A stretch of DNA of 64,000 nucleotides from Maribacter polysaccharolyticus (GTDB taxonomy: Bacteria; Bacteroidota; Bacteroidia; Flavobacteriales; Flavobacteriaceae): NCBI RefSeq assembly GCF_028882255.1, contig NZ_JARBUY010000003.1, forward strand, positions 333,018 through 397,017, in the 5' to 3' direction. The notes beneath the pieces are model-generated. The model did not search any database and had not been told where the DNA came from. It worked only from the letters and a program-made list of their open reading frames with translations. Positions 43,148 through 52,762 of this stretch are shown piece by piece. The translations under genes were made by a program, and so were the position numbers. How positions within the stretch are numbered: the stretch's first letter is position 1; each line of letters starts with the position of its first letter.

Positions 43148-44674
43148 ATGAAAATAAAAGAAATTGAAAATATTGAATTAAGGTTCCTTGATCTGGACGA
43201 TTATAAAGAACTTAAGGAAGCCATGCTTTCTTCTTATACGAATATGCCCGGTTCGTATTGGAAAGAGGAACAAATAAAACTATTGGTCGATAAATTTCCT
43301 GAAGGTCAGGTGGTGATCATGATCAATGGGCAGTTGGCTGGTTGCGCCTTGTCGATCATTGTCGATTATGATCTGTATGAGGATAATCATACCTATGAAG
43401 AGATAACGGGGAATTATTCCTTTGATACACATAGCGATGAAGGAGATGTTTTATACGGGATCGATGTCTTTATAAAACCCGAATACAGGGGGCTTCGATT
43501 AGGCCGTAGGCTCTATGATTACCGCAAGGAGCTTTGTGAGAAATTAAACCTTAAAAGCATCGTTTTTGGAGGCCGAATGCCCAATTATCATAAATATGCG
43601 GAAAAGATCACCCCTAAGGAATACATCGCAAAAGTAAGATTGAAGGAAATCCAAGATCCAGTCCTCAATTTTCAGATCAGCAATGACTTTCATCCTGCAA
43701 AGGTCATGAAAGGGTACTTGGAAGGGGATGAGGCATCCAATGAATATGCCATTTTAATGGAGTGGGACAATATTTATTATCAAAAGCCCTCAAAAAAAGC
43801 AGCGACAAAGAAAACCATTATCCGTTTGGGGTTGATCCAGTGGCAAATGAGGCCCTATGGGAACCTTGAGGCCTTATTGGAACAGGCGGAATACTTTATC
43901 GATGCCGTATCGGGGTATCGTTCCGATTTTGCGATGATGCCCGAATTTTTCAACGCTCCGTTGATGGCCGACCACAATCACCTTTCCACCCCCGATGCCA
44001 TTCGGGAACTAGCGAAGTATACACCGGCCATTGTGCAGAAATTCTCCGAATTCTCGATATCCTATAACATCAATATCATCACCGGAAGTATGCCCGAGGT
44101 GGTCGATGGAAAGTTGTTGAATGTAGGGTATTTGTGCAAAAGGGACGGGAGTGTTGAGCGGTATGAAAAGATCCATGTAACGCCTGATGAGTCCAAGGTA
44201 TGGGGAATGCAAGGCGGTAGCCAGATCAAGGCATTCGATACCGATTGTGGCAAAATAGGGATCTTGATCTGTTACGATGTGGAGTTTCCGGAATTGGGCC
44301 GTATTTTGGCCGATGATGGAATGAATATTTTGTTCGTTCCATTTTTGACCGATACCCAAAACGGCTATTCAAGGATCCGCAATTGCGCCCAGGCAAGGGC
44401 GATTGAAAATGAATGTTATGTGGCCATTGCGGGTAGTGTGGGCAATTTGCCCAATGTACAGAATATGGATATCCAATTCGCCCAATCCATGGTTTTCACA
44501 CCTTGTGATTTTTCTTTTCCTACCAATGGCATCAAGGCAGAGGCTACTCCGAATTCGGAGATGATCCTTATCGCCGACGTGGATATCGATTTGTTGAGGG
44601 AACTCAATCAATTCGGTGCGGTCCGCAACTTGAAGGATAGAAGGACCGATCTTTACGAGGTCAGGAAAAAGTAA
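43148..44674 (+). CDS. GNAT acetyltransferase / carbon-nitrogen hydrolase fusion
   Basis: 508 residues. Residues about 10-170 form a GNAT fold (VLYGIDVFIKPEYRGLRLGRRLYDYRKELCE is the acetyl-CoA loop). Residues about 227-508 form a nitrilase-superfamily domain with the triad Glu266 (MPEFF), Lys341 (YEKIH) and Cys375 (ICYDVEFPE). This bifunctional architecture is widespread in Bacteroidota. Downstream of arginine decarboxylase and agmatinase genes it might hydrolyse an N-carbamoyl or amide derivative of a polyamine and acetylate an amine; the substrates are not shown. No signal peptide, cytoplasmic. Confidence 0.92.
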   Translation: MKIKEIENIELRFLDLDDYKELKEAMLSSYTNMPGSYWKEEQIKLLVDKFPEGQVVIMINGQLAGCALSIIVDYDLYEDNHTYEEITGNYSFDTHSDEGDVLYGIDVFIKPEYRGLRLGRRLYDYRKELCEKLNLKSIVFGGRMPNYHKYAEKITPKEYIAKVRLKEIQDPVLNFQISNDFHPAKVMKGYLEGDEASNEYAILMEWDNIYYQKPSKKAATKKTIIRLGLIQWQMRPYGNLEALLEQAEYFIDAVSGYRSDFAMMPEFFNAPLMADHNHLSTPDAIRELAKYTPAIVQKFSEFSISYNINIITGSMPEVVDGKLLNVGYLCKRDGSVERYEKIHVTPDESKVWGMQGGSQIKAFDTDCGKIGILICYDVEFPELGRILADDGMNILFVPFLTDTQNGYSRIRNCAQARAIENECYVAIAGSVGNLPNVQNMDIQFAQSMVFTPCDFSFPTNGIKAEATPNSEMILIADVDIDLLRELNQFGAVRNLKDRRTDLYEVRKK

Positions 44675-44798
44675 TCCGTATCCAAATTCAAGTTCGATGG
44701 TTTTTATATTCCATTCAGATCGATTGTGGGCCAATTGGTTTCAATCGATAAACCTTGGATCGATACGTTTATAGTAGTTTATAAAATCAGGATAAATT

Positions 44799-46175
44799 AT
44801 GGCGCAGAACACGTTGCGTATTATTGGAAGTGAAGAATGGTGTAGTTTTGACCAATTGGGTATTCCGGCCATCAAGGCCAGGGTCGATTCAGGGGCAAAA
44901 ACCTCTTCGATCCAAGCCACCAATATCAAAATAATCAATAAAGGGGTTCAGGAATGGGTAAGCTTTGAGGTAAATCCCTTACAGGAAAACAGGAGTATCA
45001 GTTTAGTGTGTGAAGCGAGGTTGATCGATCGGCGCATGGTCAAAAGTTCTTCCGGTATTTCCGAGGAACGTATGGTGGTAAAAACCCCGATTTCATTTGG
45101 CAATGAATCTTTTGATATTGAATTGACCTTGGCCAATAGGGATACCATGGAGTATCGTATGCTTTTGGGACGGGAGGCCTTAATGGATAGGTTTATGGTG
45201 AATCCGGCCGAAAGTTTTAAACTACAACATTTCTCGAATGACGAAATAGACCTAAAGTACAAGCCTTTTTACAAACAGAAGACCGGGTTAAAGATTGCCC
45301 TTTTGGCCAGTAACCCGCAGCTTTACAGCAATAAGCGCATTATTGAGGCAGCAGAGGCCAGGGGCCATGAAATTGTTTTCCTCAATGTTGAATTGGCCTA
45401 TATGAAGTTGGATGCCCATTCGCCCGAAATTCGATATCGGGGAGGCAATATCCTAAATGAATTTGATGCGGTCATCCCCCGGATCAAACCTTCGGTGACT
45501 TTCTATGGGTGTGCTTTATTACGGCAATTCCATAATCTGGGGGTGTATTGCCAAAATACCGCAGAGGCGATAAACCAATCAAGGGATAAGCTTTTTGCCT
45601 CACAGTTATTTTCTAAAAACGATATCCACATACCCATTACGGGTTTTGCAAAATCCCCCATGGACACGAAAGACCTTATAAAAATGGTCAATGGTGCCCC
45701 ACTGATCATAAAATTATTGGAGAGTACCCAAGGTAAGGGCGTTGTTTTGGCAGAGACCAACAAGGCGGCCGAGAGTGTGATCAATGCGTTTAAAAGCGTC
45801 AACACGAACATTTTGGTACAAGAGTTCATCAAAGAAGCCAACGGGCAAGATATCCGTTGTTTCGTGATTAACGGGAAAGTGGTCGCATCAATTCAGCGGC
45901 AGGCCGAAAAAGGGGAGTTTAGGGCCAATATCCATCAAGGGGGCAAAGCCTCTACCATAAAAATCACCTCTGAAGAAAAGAAACTGGCCATTAAGGCCGC
46001 GAAAGTATTGAACTTGTCCGTGGCAGGGGTCGATATTATCCGGTCCAATAAGGGGCCCCTGTTATTGGAAGTGAATTCCTCGCCAGGTCTGGAGGGTATC
46101 GAGAATGCCACAGGTAAGGATATTGCCAATGAGATGATCACGGCAATTGAACGTAAATTGAAGTTGGCCAATTGA
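44799..46175 (+). CDS. Fused retropepsin-like (RimB-type) and RimK-type ATP-grasp ligase
   Basis: 458 residues. Residues about 5-145 carry the retropepsin-like zinc protease motif family, with [11 protein letters not shown] (28-38) as the catalytic Asp loop and [13 protein letters not shown] near 120. Residues about 160-458 form a RimK-like ATP-grasp with [33 protein letters not shown] and [18 protein letters not shown]. RimK adds glutamate residues to ribosomal protein S6 in Escherichia coli and RimB trims them; here both functions sit in one chain. Gene position after the polyamine cluster suggests a glutamyl-amide reaction as an alternative. Cytoplasmic. Confidence 0.9.
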   Translation: MAQNTLRIIGSEEWCSFDQLGIPAIKARVDSGAKTSSIQATNIKIINKGVQEWVSFEVNPLQENRSISLVCEARLIDRRMVKSSSGISEERMVVKTPISFGNESFDIELTLANRDTMEYRMLLGREALMDRFMVNPAESFKLQHFSNDEIDLKYKPFYKQKTGLKIALLASNPQLYSNKRIIEAAEARGHEIVFLNVELAYMKLDAHSPEIRYRGGNILNEFDAVIPRIKPSVTFYGCALLRQFHNLGVYCQNTAEAINQSRDKLFASQLFSKNDIHIPITGFAKSPMDTKDLIKMVNGAPLIIKLLESTQGKGVVLAETNKAAESVINAFKSVNTNILVQEFIKEANGQDIRCFVINGKVVASIQRQAEKGEFRANIHQGGKASTIKITSEEKKLAIKAAKVLNLSVAGVDIIRSNKGPLLLEVNSSPGLEGIENATGKDIANEMITAIERKLKLAN

Positions 46176-46214
46176 GGTAAGGCCACAACGGCCATGATGC
46201 GGCCCTAGGGGTTT

Positions 46215-47165
46215 TTAATTTGGTTTTTTACCAAGGTTGTCCAACATTTCTTGGGTAGTCCGTTCCAGATCGAATTCGGGTTTCCAACCCCAATCGGATC
46301 GGGTTTGGGAATCATCGATGCTATTGGGCCAGGAATCTGCTATTTCCTGTCTAAAATCAGGTTTGTAATCTATCTTGAAATCCGGTATCCTGGTTTGGAT
46401 GCTCTTGGCGATTTCCTCCGGACTGAAACTCATGGCCGCGAGATTGTAAGAGGAACGGATCTTTATGTCTTTGGGATCACTTTCCATTAACAGAAGGGTT
46501 GCCCGTATGGCATCGTCCATGAACATCATCGGTAGTTTGGTGTCCTTGTTCAAAAAGCAGGTATAGGCTTTCTTGGAAAGTGCCTGGTGGTATATTTCCA
46601 CGGCATAATCGGTTGTACCTCCACCGGGCATCGTCTTATGGCTGATCAAACCGGGATAACGGAGACTACGGACATCGACGCCGAATTTTTGATGGTAATA
46701 ATTACACCAACGTTCCCCCGATTGCTTGCTGATACCGTAAACCGTATTCGGTTCCATGATCGTATTTTGAGGAGTATTGTCCGTCGGGGTATTCGGACCG
46801 AAAACCGCAATGCTCGAAGGCCAGAAAACCTTGTCGATCTTTTTTTCCTTGGCAAGGTTCAATACATTGAAAAGTGAATTCATGTTCAAGTTCCAAGCGC
46901 GCATGGGAAATTTCTCGGCGGTGGCACTGAGCATGGCTGCCATTAAATATACCTCACTGATTTCATAGTAGGCCACGACTTCTTCCAAAGCATTATAATC
47001 CGTGGCATCCAAAAGTTCGAACGGACCTGAGTCCATAAGGTTTTCGTTACCCTCACGGATATCACTGGCTATAACCCGGGTAGCACCGTATTTTTTTCGG
47101 AGTTCATAGGTAAGTTCCGTACCTATTTGTCCACAAGCCCCTAATATTAAGATGGGTTTTTGCAT
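46215..47165 (-). CDS. L-threonine 3-dehydrogenase-like SDR
   Basis: 316 residues from the ATG at 47165; an in-frame GTG nine bases upstream is less likely. The extended SDR fold has ILGACGQIG (NAD binding, near residue 5), a Ser/Tyr/Lys site with FWPSSIAVFGP and VYGISKQSGE, and substrate-binding features (MFMDDAIRATLLLM) of the short-chain type of threonine dehydrogenase, which oxidises threonine to 2-amino-3-ketobutyrate. It is convergent with the RimB/RimK fusion gene. An epimerase of related type is a less likely alternative. Confidence 0.9.
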   Translation of the reverse strand: MQKPILILGACGQIGTELTYELRKKYGATRVIASDIREGNENLMDSGPFELLDATDYNALEEVVAYYEISEVYLMAAMLSATAEKFPMRAWNLNMNSLFNVLNLAKEKKIDKVFWPSSIAVFGPNTPTDNTPQNTIMEPNTVYGISKQSGERWCNYYHQKFGVDVRSLRYPGLISHKTMPGGGTTDYAVEIYHQALSKKAYTCFLNKDTKLPMMFMDDAIRATLLLMESDPKDIKIRSSYNLAAMSFSPEEIAKSIQTRIPDFKIDYKPDFRQEIADSWPNSIDDSQTRSDWGWKPEFDLERTTQEMLDNLGKKPN

Positions 47166-47228
47166 AAAATACACGTTAAATGAATATGACGTAAATATAG
47201 CCTTTATTAAAATTCGTACATTCGCCTT

Positions 47229-47726
47229 ATGTATAAATTCGCAAGTGCAGCATTAGTGTTTTTCCTTGTTCTCTCCTGTAAGGAAGGCGCAAAGGAAGTG
47301 GCAGGGCAGGAGGGTTCCCTATATGAGATCAGTACTGAAAAATGGCCAAAAAAAGCCGTTTTGGATCCTAAAGTTGATGCCATTATAAAGGATTGGCCGG
47401 AATTCCTGGCCATGGATGGTCGTTTTGATGCCTTGTATACGGTGGCGAACAAGGAAGACTTAAGGCTTACCATCGACAATATCATAGAAGAACAGGAAGT
47501 ACTTGAAAAATCGACTTATCCCAAGGAGTTCGATACCCCACAGATAAAAAGTCGCCAAAAAGTATTCAAGACCTATGCCCTAAAGGTCAAGGGTGATCTG
47601 TATTACTACTTAGATCCGGGAGCTTCGGTAAATGAATTGATCGACTCCTATAATAAACTTCGCCAACAGTTCAACGCCGTGGTCAGCCATACCTTTGATG
47701 CCCAATTGATCTTGGACGGGGAATAG
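47229..47726 (+). CDS. Hypothetical lipoprotein
   Basis: 165 residues. The leader ends in FFLVLSC (Cys17). The mature part is helix-rich and charged, with repeated Lys/Glu segments (KEDLRLTIDNIIEEQEVLEKS, INELIDSYNKLRQQF-like) and no motif that I recognise. It is divergent from the threonine dehydrogenase gene (63 bases apart) and convergent with the TPR protein gene. Confidence 0.8.
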   Translation: MYKFASAALVFFLVLSCKEGAKEVAGQEGSLYEISTEKWPKKAVLDPKVDAIIKDWPEFLAMDGRFDALYTVANKEDLRLTIDNIIEEQEVLEKSTYPKEFDTPQIKSRQKVFKTYALKVKGDLYYYLDPGASVNELIDSYNKLRQQFNAVVSHTFDAQLILDGE

Positions 47727-47762
47727 CGAACACGTGGTGCAATCGGGGTTGCCGATAAGAGA

Positions 47763-48461
47763 TCAATTCCCTTCTTCGGCAGGAGTGGCTTTTCTAGCCT
47801 CTAAAGCTTGCTTGCTTAAGCTGGCCAAGTTGAAATTGGGTTCCAAGGTCAGGGCTTCATCGATCAGGGCAATGGCCTCATCGATGTTTTCTTTGTCCTG
47901 ATTATAGGTTATAAGTCCTTTTAAATGTAAAAATGCGGCTTTTAAGGAGACTTCATAAGGTTGTTGTCTTTCATAAAAAGCATATTTCATTTCGTCCTTC
48001 GCATTGGCCAATCCGTATTCAATATTGGCACTTGCCCCGACATTATCACCGATCTGTATTTTTAAATCGGCCATTTCATAGGCCAAATAGGCATTAGGGG
48101 TACGATTGTTCAATATTTCCATTTGCTCTAAGGCCCTCTTGGGTTGGTTAATGGCTTTTAACGAAATGGCCTTTACCTGTACGGCCAAGTCCGAATCCGT
48201 ATCGTCTTTTTCAAACCCTATGGTGTTCAGCGCCTGCATATGCTGGTTGTTATTGGCGTAGATATAGGCCAAGGTGTCCTTTCGTGCTTTTGAAGGGGAA
48301 AGTACATTGAGGTGGGTCAACGCATTGGTCATCCCATTTATATCGGCTTGCATTCTCATTTCCTTATAGAATGCCTGGTAATGTTTCAGTAGCTGGTCAG
48401 TGGATTGGGCACTTAGCGTAAAACCGGTAGCTATTAGGAAAAAAAAGACCATCTTTTTCAT
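47763..48461 (-). CDS. Secreted TPR-like protein
   Basis: 232 residues. A signal peptide ends at LSAQ (residue 19). The rest consists of helical hairpins of TPR type, clearest at residues about 85-135 and at IDEAIALIDEALTLEPNFNLASL near the end. It is periplasmic, probably protein-binding; the partner is unknown. No operon partner. Confidence 0.8.
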   Translation of the reverse strand: MKKMVFFFLIATGFTLSAQSTDQLLKHYQAFYKEMRMQADINGMTNALTHLNVLSPSKARKDTLAYIYANNNQHMQALNTIGFEKDDTDSDLAVQVKAISLKAINQPKRALEQMEILNNRTPNAYLAYEMADLKIQIGDNVGASANIEYGLANAKDEMKYAFYERQQPYEVSLKAAFLHLKGLITYNQDKENIDEAIALIDEALTLEPNFNLASLSKQALEARKATPAEEGN

Positions 48462-48547
48462 TGTACTTCTGTTTTGAAATTTAAAGTGTGCTAAACTATT
48501 AAATTTATTGGTATAAAGTTGTTAAGAACACCATTTATTCGGCAATA

Positions 48548-48573
48548 AAAAAGGTGCCCTAAGGCACCTTTTT
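48548..48573 (-). terminator. Intrinsic terminator after the 124-residue gene
   Basis: The stem AAAAAGGTGCC/GGCACCTTTTT with a four-base loop has T runs on both strands. It stands 21 bases after the stop of the gene at 48594-48968. Confidence 0.87.
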
Positions 48574-48593
48574 CATGATAAGGTTCAGAAACG

Positions 48594-48968
48594 TTAAACA
48601 ATTGTAAGAATTACTTCCTTTTTAGCGAACTGCCGAAGGAGTCCGGCATAAAAACCGATATTTTCAGGGGCCATTACCACACACGATTTTAGAAAATCCT
48701 TGAGGTTGTTGAACAAGAGGTTGGCATGTAGTAAAGGAATACCGGTATTGGCCTTGGTAGGGTCATAAAGCTTGTCGTCCATTACAATATCCATAGTAAT
48801 CCTCTTTCTATGGTAGTCAATGGATACATCAGCTGCATTATAGTGTTTTTTTAATAGTGCAACATGTAAGGGTTCGAATATTTTGGTCGATTGGGGGTTG
48901 GTGCAACTGTTGGAAATCAAATTCTCGATCTCCGATTTAATTCTGGATTTTAATGTTGTTTTTTCCAT
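48594..48968 (-). CDS. Hypothetical 124-residue protein under an operator-like site
   Basis: Not recognised. No signal peptide; the composition is that of a small soluble cytoplasmic protein with helices at both ends (LKSRIKSEIENLISN, IGFYAGLLRQFAKKE) and strands between (VSIDYHRKRITMDIVMDD). Its start is preceded at 49004-49017 by a palindrome like the pair at 36115-36149, so both loci may share a regulator. Monocistronic, closed by the terminator at 48548. Confidence 0.75.
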   Translation of the reverse strand: MEKTTLKSRIKSEIENLISNSCTNPQSTKIFEPLHVALLKKHYNAADVSIDYHRKRITMDIVMDDKLYDPTKANTGIPLLHANLLFNNLKDFLKSCVVMAPENIGFYAGLLRQFAKKEVILTIV

Positions 48969-49003
48969 GTCAATCGATTTTACGGTTCTCTTAAAGTTAT
49001 GTA

Positions 49004-49017
49004 TTTCATCGATAAAA
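49004..49017. promoter_or_regulatory. Operator-like site related to the 36115-36149 pair
   Basis: TTTCATCGATAAAA shares nine bases TTTCATCGA with the second 36 kb site and is centred 42 bases before the ATG of the 124-residue gene. ATCGAT is common, so this could be chance. Confidence 0.35.
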
Positions 49018-49089
49018 TGAAGGTAATCAACTGGTTAATACGTAAAAACACCCCTTTTTTGTTGTGAAAGTCATATTTTTTGTGGTGAA

Positions 49090-49899
49090 TCATTGCAGGA
49101 TTGAAGTCTTATAGGCATATTTTTTAACACGAATAAGCTTACTGGAGTCGATTATTTTGCCTGACAAGTTGGAATTTTGGCCATATTGTGGAGGAATCAA
49201 CCCTCTTTGTTGGGCAATCCGATGATAGTATTCTTTTTTGGTAGGATGTAACGGGTATGCCGCATTGAGGATTTCACCCCACCAATTTTTCGTAATGACG
49301 GCTTCTATAACTCCTATACAGTCATCCAAATGAATTAGATTAACTGGGTAGTCCCCATTCTTTAATCCTTTTTTACCCGATAACATCGTAATGGGATGCC
49401 GGTCTTCACCGATCAAACCTGCGAATCGGATAATTGTGGTTACGATATTTGGGATTTGTTGGAATAGTTGTTCCGAAACCAGCAATTGCCGGCCTGCTTC
49501 CGAAGTCGGTCGAGCTATGGTTTTTTCGGTGATCCTACCTTGGTCAGCACCGTAAACCGATGTACTACTGATAAAAATGATATTTTTCAGGGCCGAATTC
49601 CCAATGGCTTTTTGCAGGTGTTCCATTTTTCTGATATAATTCCCAGGATGCGCCCCTCGCAATTTCGGGGGAATGTTTATGATCAAAACCTCCGAATCCT
49701 CCAATAGTGCCGCCATGGGGCCATCTATTCCCGCTTCGGATACGGATATACTGTATGGTATGATACCGGCGTTTTCCAGAGCAGGGAGTTTATCCTTTGA
49801 GGTCGTGGTCCCGGATACCTTATGGCCCTTACCGATCAGGGAAATCGCCAAGGGCAAACCCAACCATCCGCAACCCATAATGGCAATGTTCTTAATCAA
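49090..49899 (-). CDS. SDR-family NAD(P)-binding protein
   Basis: 269 residues from a TTG at 49899, chosen because it gives MIKNIAIMGCGWLGLP, the usual start of this family, and overlaps the upstream peptidase gene by only eight bases. An ATG at 49932 would add eleven unrelated residues. GCGWLG is the nucleotide-binding loop, ISSTSVYG the Ser site, and LIHLDDCIGVIEAV the C-terminal motif. The proteins are atypical extended SDRs (YeeZ-like), probably reducing or epimerising a nucleotide sugar; the substrate is unknown. Confidence 0.82.
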   Translation of the reverse strand: MIKNIAIMGCGWLGLPLAISLIGKGHKVSGTTTSKDKLPALENAGIIPYSISVSEAGIDGPMAALLEDSEVLIINIPPKLRGAHPGNYIRKMEHLQKAIGNSALKNIIFISSTSVYGADQGRITEKTIARPTSEAGRQLLVSEQLFQQIPNIVTTIIRFAGLIGEDRHPITMLSGKKGLKNGDYPVNLIHLDDCIGVIEAVITKNWWGEILNAAYPLHPTKKEYYHRIAQQRGLIPPQYGQNSNLSGKIIDSSKLIRVKKYAYKTSILQ

Positions 49900-52177
49900 A
49901 GGAAATGGTTTTAGTATATAATATGGCATCATTCAAGACAAAGGGCATGGGAATATTGTCTTTAGGGCGCTCAGGAACCGTAAACTGAGGATTGGTGAGC
50001 AAATCGTTGGAGGCTTCATAAAATGTCAACTCCAAAACGGCATCTTTTGGTATGGACAATTTAATTTCCGTTTCATCATTATTGCTGATGTAATGTGTGA
50101 TCAACTTACCATTCTTTCTTTGGGTCAAATAATATTCGGAGAGCGCAATACCATTGACGACTGCTTTTTTGATTTCAATGGCATTGGAAAATACTTCCAG
50201 TCGGTTTACGGGGCGTTGGGGGGTTACGCAAAGTTCCAAAATGCGGTTTTCCGCAATGACGGTATCCAAATGCACCTCTATTTTAGGACCTAATATTTCC
50301 TTGGACGGGGCGTTGGCCACATAAGTGAACCCGGTAGCATACTTGCTGCTGATGGTATTGTCGGCCAGTTTTTTGGGAACCTGTTTGGTTTCCCCTATAT
50401 ATTGGGCGGTCCAATCGGAAATGACTTGTTCATACGTTGCCCAATTTGCCATTTGGGTATCGGCGTCAAAGACATATAAAAGGCTAGTGGGTTTCGGGTG
50501 TTTTTCAGTAAAACGGGCATTGAAATGTGCAGAGACCATGAATCCCATAAAAACCATGAAACCTAATATCCCCAATCTGTCTTTGTTCGTATAATTGGCA
50601 AATATGGGGAGTAAAAGGAAAAAGGTCAACGTGGTCAATAGGGTAGTCGCGACCATCATTTTGAGTCCTAGGCCAATGGGGAACATTTTTATAAACGGGG
50701 CATAGATCCATAGGGCAGGTAATGCCAAAAAGACGAATAAATAAACGTTGGGCTTTTTCTGGTAGACCACCACCAACAACGAGGCCAAAAGTGCGAACAG
50801 GGGAATGATGAAAAAACCTGCTCCGGGTAAATAGGTCCCAACCAAACCACAGATCGATAACCATAATACAATGGGCGCGACCAAGAGGTTCGGGGTTTTA
50901 ATATGGCGGAATTGATGGTACACCAGAAAACAGGTGGCCATGGAAAAAAGGACAAAGGCGACGATATACGTATGGCCGTTATACGTAAAGCCATGTAAAA
51001 TATCTTTATAAGCGGGATAGAACCATTTTAAGACCGTCCAACTGTAATAACCCACAATGGCGTTGATCGCCAAAGTTATGGTCATTGGAGCGAAGCCCAG
51101 AAGTATGTGGCGTACATGGATTGACTTTTTTCGAAAGCCAATTACCAAAAGCGCACCGAAAAAGAAGAGTGCCAAGGCGAACATGGGCCATATCCATTCA
51201 AAAGGATAAGAGACCAGTCTAAAAAATGGGATATTGAAATAGATGAAATCATCCAAGCTTTTCAGGGCCCCTAAGTCGGCTGCTGCAAAATGCACCAACA
51301 AGGGCATTAAATAGCTGCCTTGGTGGGCTAGTGTGTTGCGGTCCAAACGTTCAAAAGAATCATTGGCCGTATGATAATCGTAATGATCGTCAATAAACGC
51401 GAAGTTAAGGCCTTCGATATCCCCGTCTTCCCTAAAAACGGTTAAATCGGTATCGTTCGGGAGCATTTTATAAATACTGTACACCAAAGAATTTGCGACA
51501 GGGAATTGTGGGTCTGCCTTAACGAATTCATCGATCAGTCTCCCATTCCCTCGGTTGGTTTCGACCAACATATAGCTAGGCCCCCCACTTCCGCGGGCCT
51601 CAAAATTCAAGGTTAAGCCTACTTCCTTGGCCCAAGGATGCTTGTTTACAAAAAGATCGGCCCCGTTGAGTCCCAACTCCTCAGCATCGGAAATCAAAAT
51701 AATGATATCGTTTTTCGGAGGCTTGTCCCTACTTAAGAAGGCACGTACGCCTTCCAAGATGGTAGCCACTCCACTGCCGGCATCACTGGCGCCCAAAGCG
51801 GAATGTGGATTACTGTCGTAATGGGAAAGCAGTAATAAGGCCTTTCCATTCCCGGAACCTTCTATCCGGGCAAGTATATTGGTCGCTTTGCTTAAGTTGC
51901 CCCAATCACCGGCGGTATACCCTTCTTGGATGGTAGTTTCCAGGCCCATGGATCGTAATTGGGATATGATGTAATCACGCACTTTGGTATGGGCAGGGAA
52001 TCCTACGGCATGGGGTTCTTTGGATATTACTGCGACATGGGTCAACGCCCTATCGGTAGAAAACCGGGTCAAAGGGGCATCGGCATCCTTGGAATAGGAC
52101 GGCATGGAAGCCTTAAAACTCCAATAAACCGCTAAGAGTATCAATAAAAGGGTAGTGGCTTTTGTATATCGGTTCAT
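49892..52177 (-). CDS. M28 family aminopeptidase with multi-span membrane domain
   Basis: 761 residues. One membrane segment at the N-terminus (about 9-25) leads into an M28 peptidase domain (about 60-300) with zinc-binding LLLSHYDSNPHSALGASDAGSG and ISDAEELGLNG. About eight hydrophobic segments follow from residue 325 to 560, then a C-terminal beta-sandwich. The architecture is like the ER-type Fxna/M28 peptidases found in bacteria. The catalytic domain should face the periplasm and release amino acids from peptides. It overlaps the SDR gene by eight bases if that starts at TTG. Confidence 0.93.
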   Translation of the reverse strand: MNRYTKATTLLLILLAVYWSFKASMPSYSKDADAPLTRFSTDRALTHVAVISKEPHAVGFPAHTKVRDYIISQLRSMGLETTIQEGYTAGDWGNLSKATNILARIEGSGNGKALLLLSHYDSNPHSALGASDAGSGVATILEGVRAFLSRDKPPKNDIIILISDAEELGLNGADLFVNKHPWAKEVGLTLNFEARGSGGPSYMLVETNRGNGRLIDEFVKADPQFPVANSLVYSIYKMLPNDTDLTVFREDGDIEGLNFAFIDDHYDYHTANDSFERLDRNTLAHQGSYLMPLLVHFAAADLGALKSLDDFIYFNIPFFRLVSYPFEWIWPMFALALFFFGALLVIGFRKKSIHVRHILLGFAPMTITLAINAIVGYYSWTVLKWFYPAYKDILHGFTYNGHTYIVAFVLFSMATCFLVYHQFRHIKTPNLLVAPIVLWLSICGLVGTYLPGAGFFIIPLFALLASLLVVVYQKKPNVYLFVFLALPALWIYAPFIKMFPIGLGLKMMVATTLLTTLTFFLLLPIFANYTNKDRLGILGFMVFMGFMVSAHFNARFTEKHPKPTSLLYVFDADTQMANWATYEQVISDWTAQYIGETKQVPKKLADNTISSKYATGFTYVANAPSKEILGPKIEVHLDTVIAENRILELCVTPQRPVNRLEVFSNAIEIKKAVVNGIALSEYYLTQRKNGKLITHYISNNDETEIKLSIPKDAVLELTFYEASNDLLTNPQFTVPERPKDNIPMPFVLNDAILYTKTISFD

Positions 52178-52293
52178 AAGAAATGCTTATACCTTAAAAG
52201 TATAAAATATTCGAATGATCCAAGGCCCTAAGGGGTATTTAATGCGGTTCGATATTTTTTTCTATCTTTAAAAGGAACCTAAACATTAAGATT

Positions 52294-52758
52294 ATGGCTA
52301 TAAAAAGTTTTCAAGGTATCAGGAAGTCCACAAAAAAAGAGTTTGATGCCCCTATTCTGGTCTCGGACTATATGACGACCAAATTGATTACATTTTCTCC
52401 TGAACAATCCATATTGGAAGTCATGGAAAAGTTTGCCATCCATCATATTTCAGGGGGTCCGGTATTGGACGAAAATGGGATGTTGGTCGGTATTATCTCG
52501 GAGGCCGATTGTATGAAGCAGATATCCGAGAGCCGTTATTTCAATCAACCGATTCTGGATAAAAGCGTTGAGAAATATATGTCGAAAGAGGTAGAGACCA
52601 TTCCACATGATATTTCCATATTCGATGCTGCCGGTATTTTTGACAAACATAACCGAAGGAGATTACCCGTTATGAAAGATGGGGTGGTCGTTGGGCAATT
52701 AAGCCGTAAGGATGTCGTTATCGCCGCCTTAAAACTGAGTGGGCACAACTGGAAATAG
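52294..52758 (+). CDS. Two-CBS-domain protein
   Basis: 154 residues, cytoplasmic, with a CBS pair: first motif at about 25-75 (VSDYMTTKLITFSPEQSILEVMEKF, GGPVLDENGMLVGIISEAD), second at about 95-150 (YMSKEVETIPHDISIFDAAGIF, RRLPVMKDGVVVGQLSRKDV). CBS pairs sense adenine nucleotides or S-adenosylmethionine. No partner domain is attached, so it acts on another protein or as a stand-alone sensor. Confidence 0.93.
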   Translation: MAIKSFQGIRKSTKKEFDAPILVSDYMTTKLITFSPEQSILEVMEKFAIHHISGGPVLDENGMLVGIISEADCMKQISESRYFNQPILDKSVEKYMSKEVETIPHDISIFDAAGIFDKHNRRRLPVMKDGVVVGQLSRKDVVIAALKLSGHNWK

Positions 52759-52762
52759 TAAA

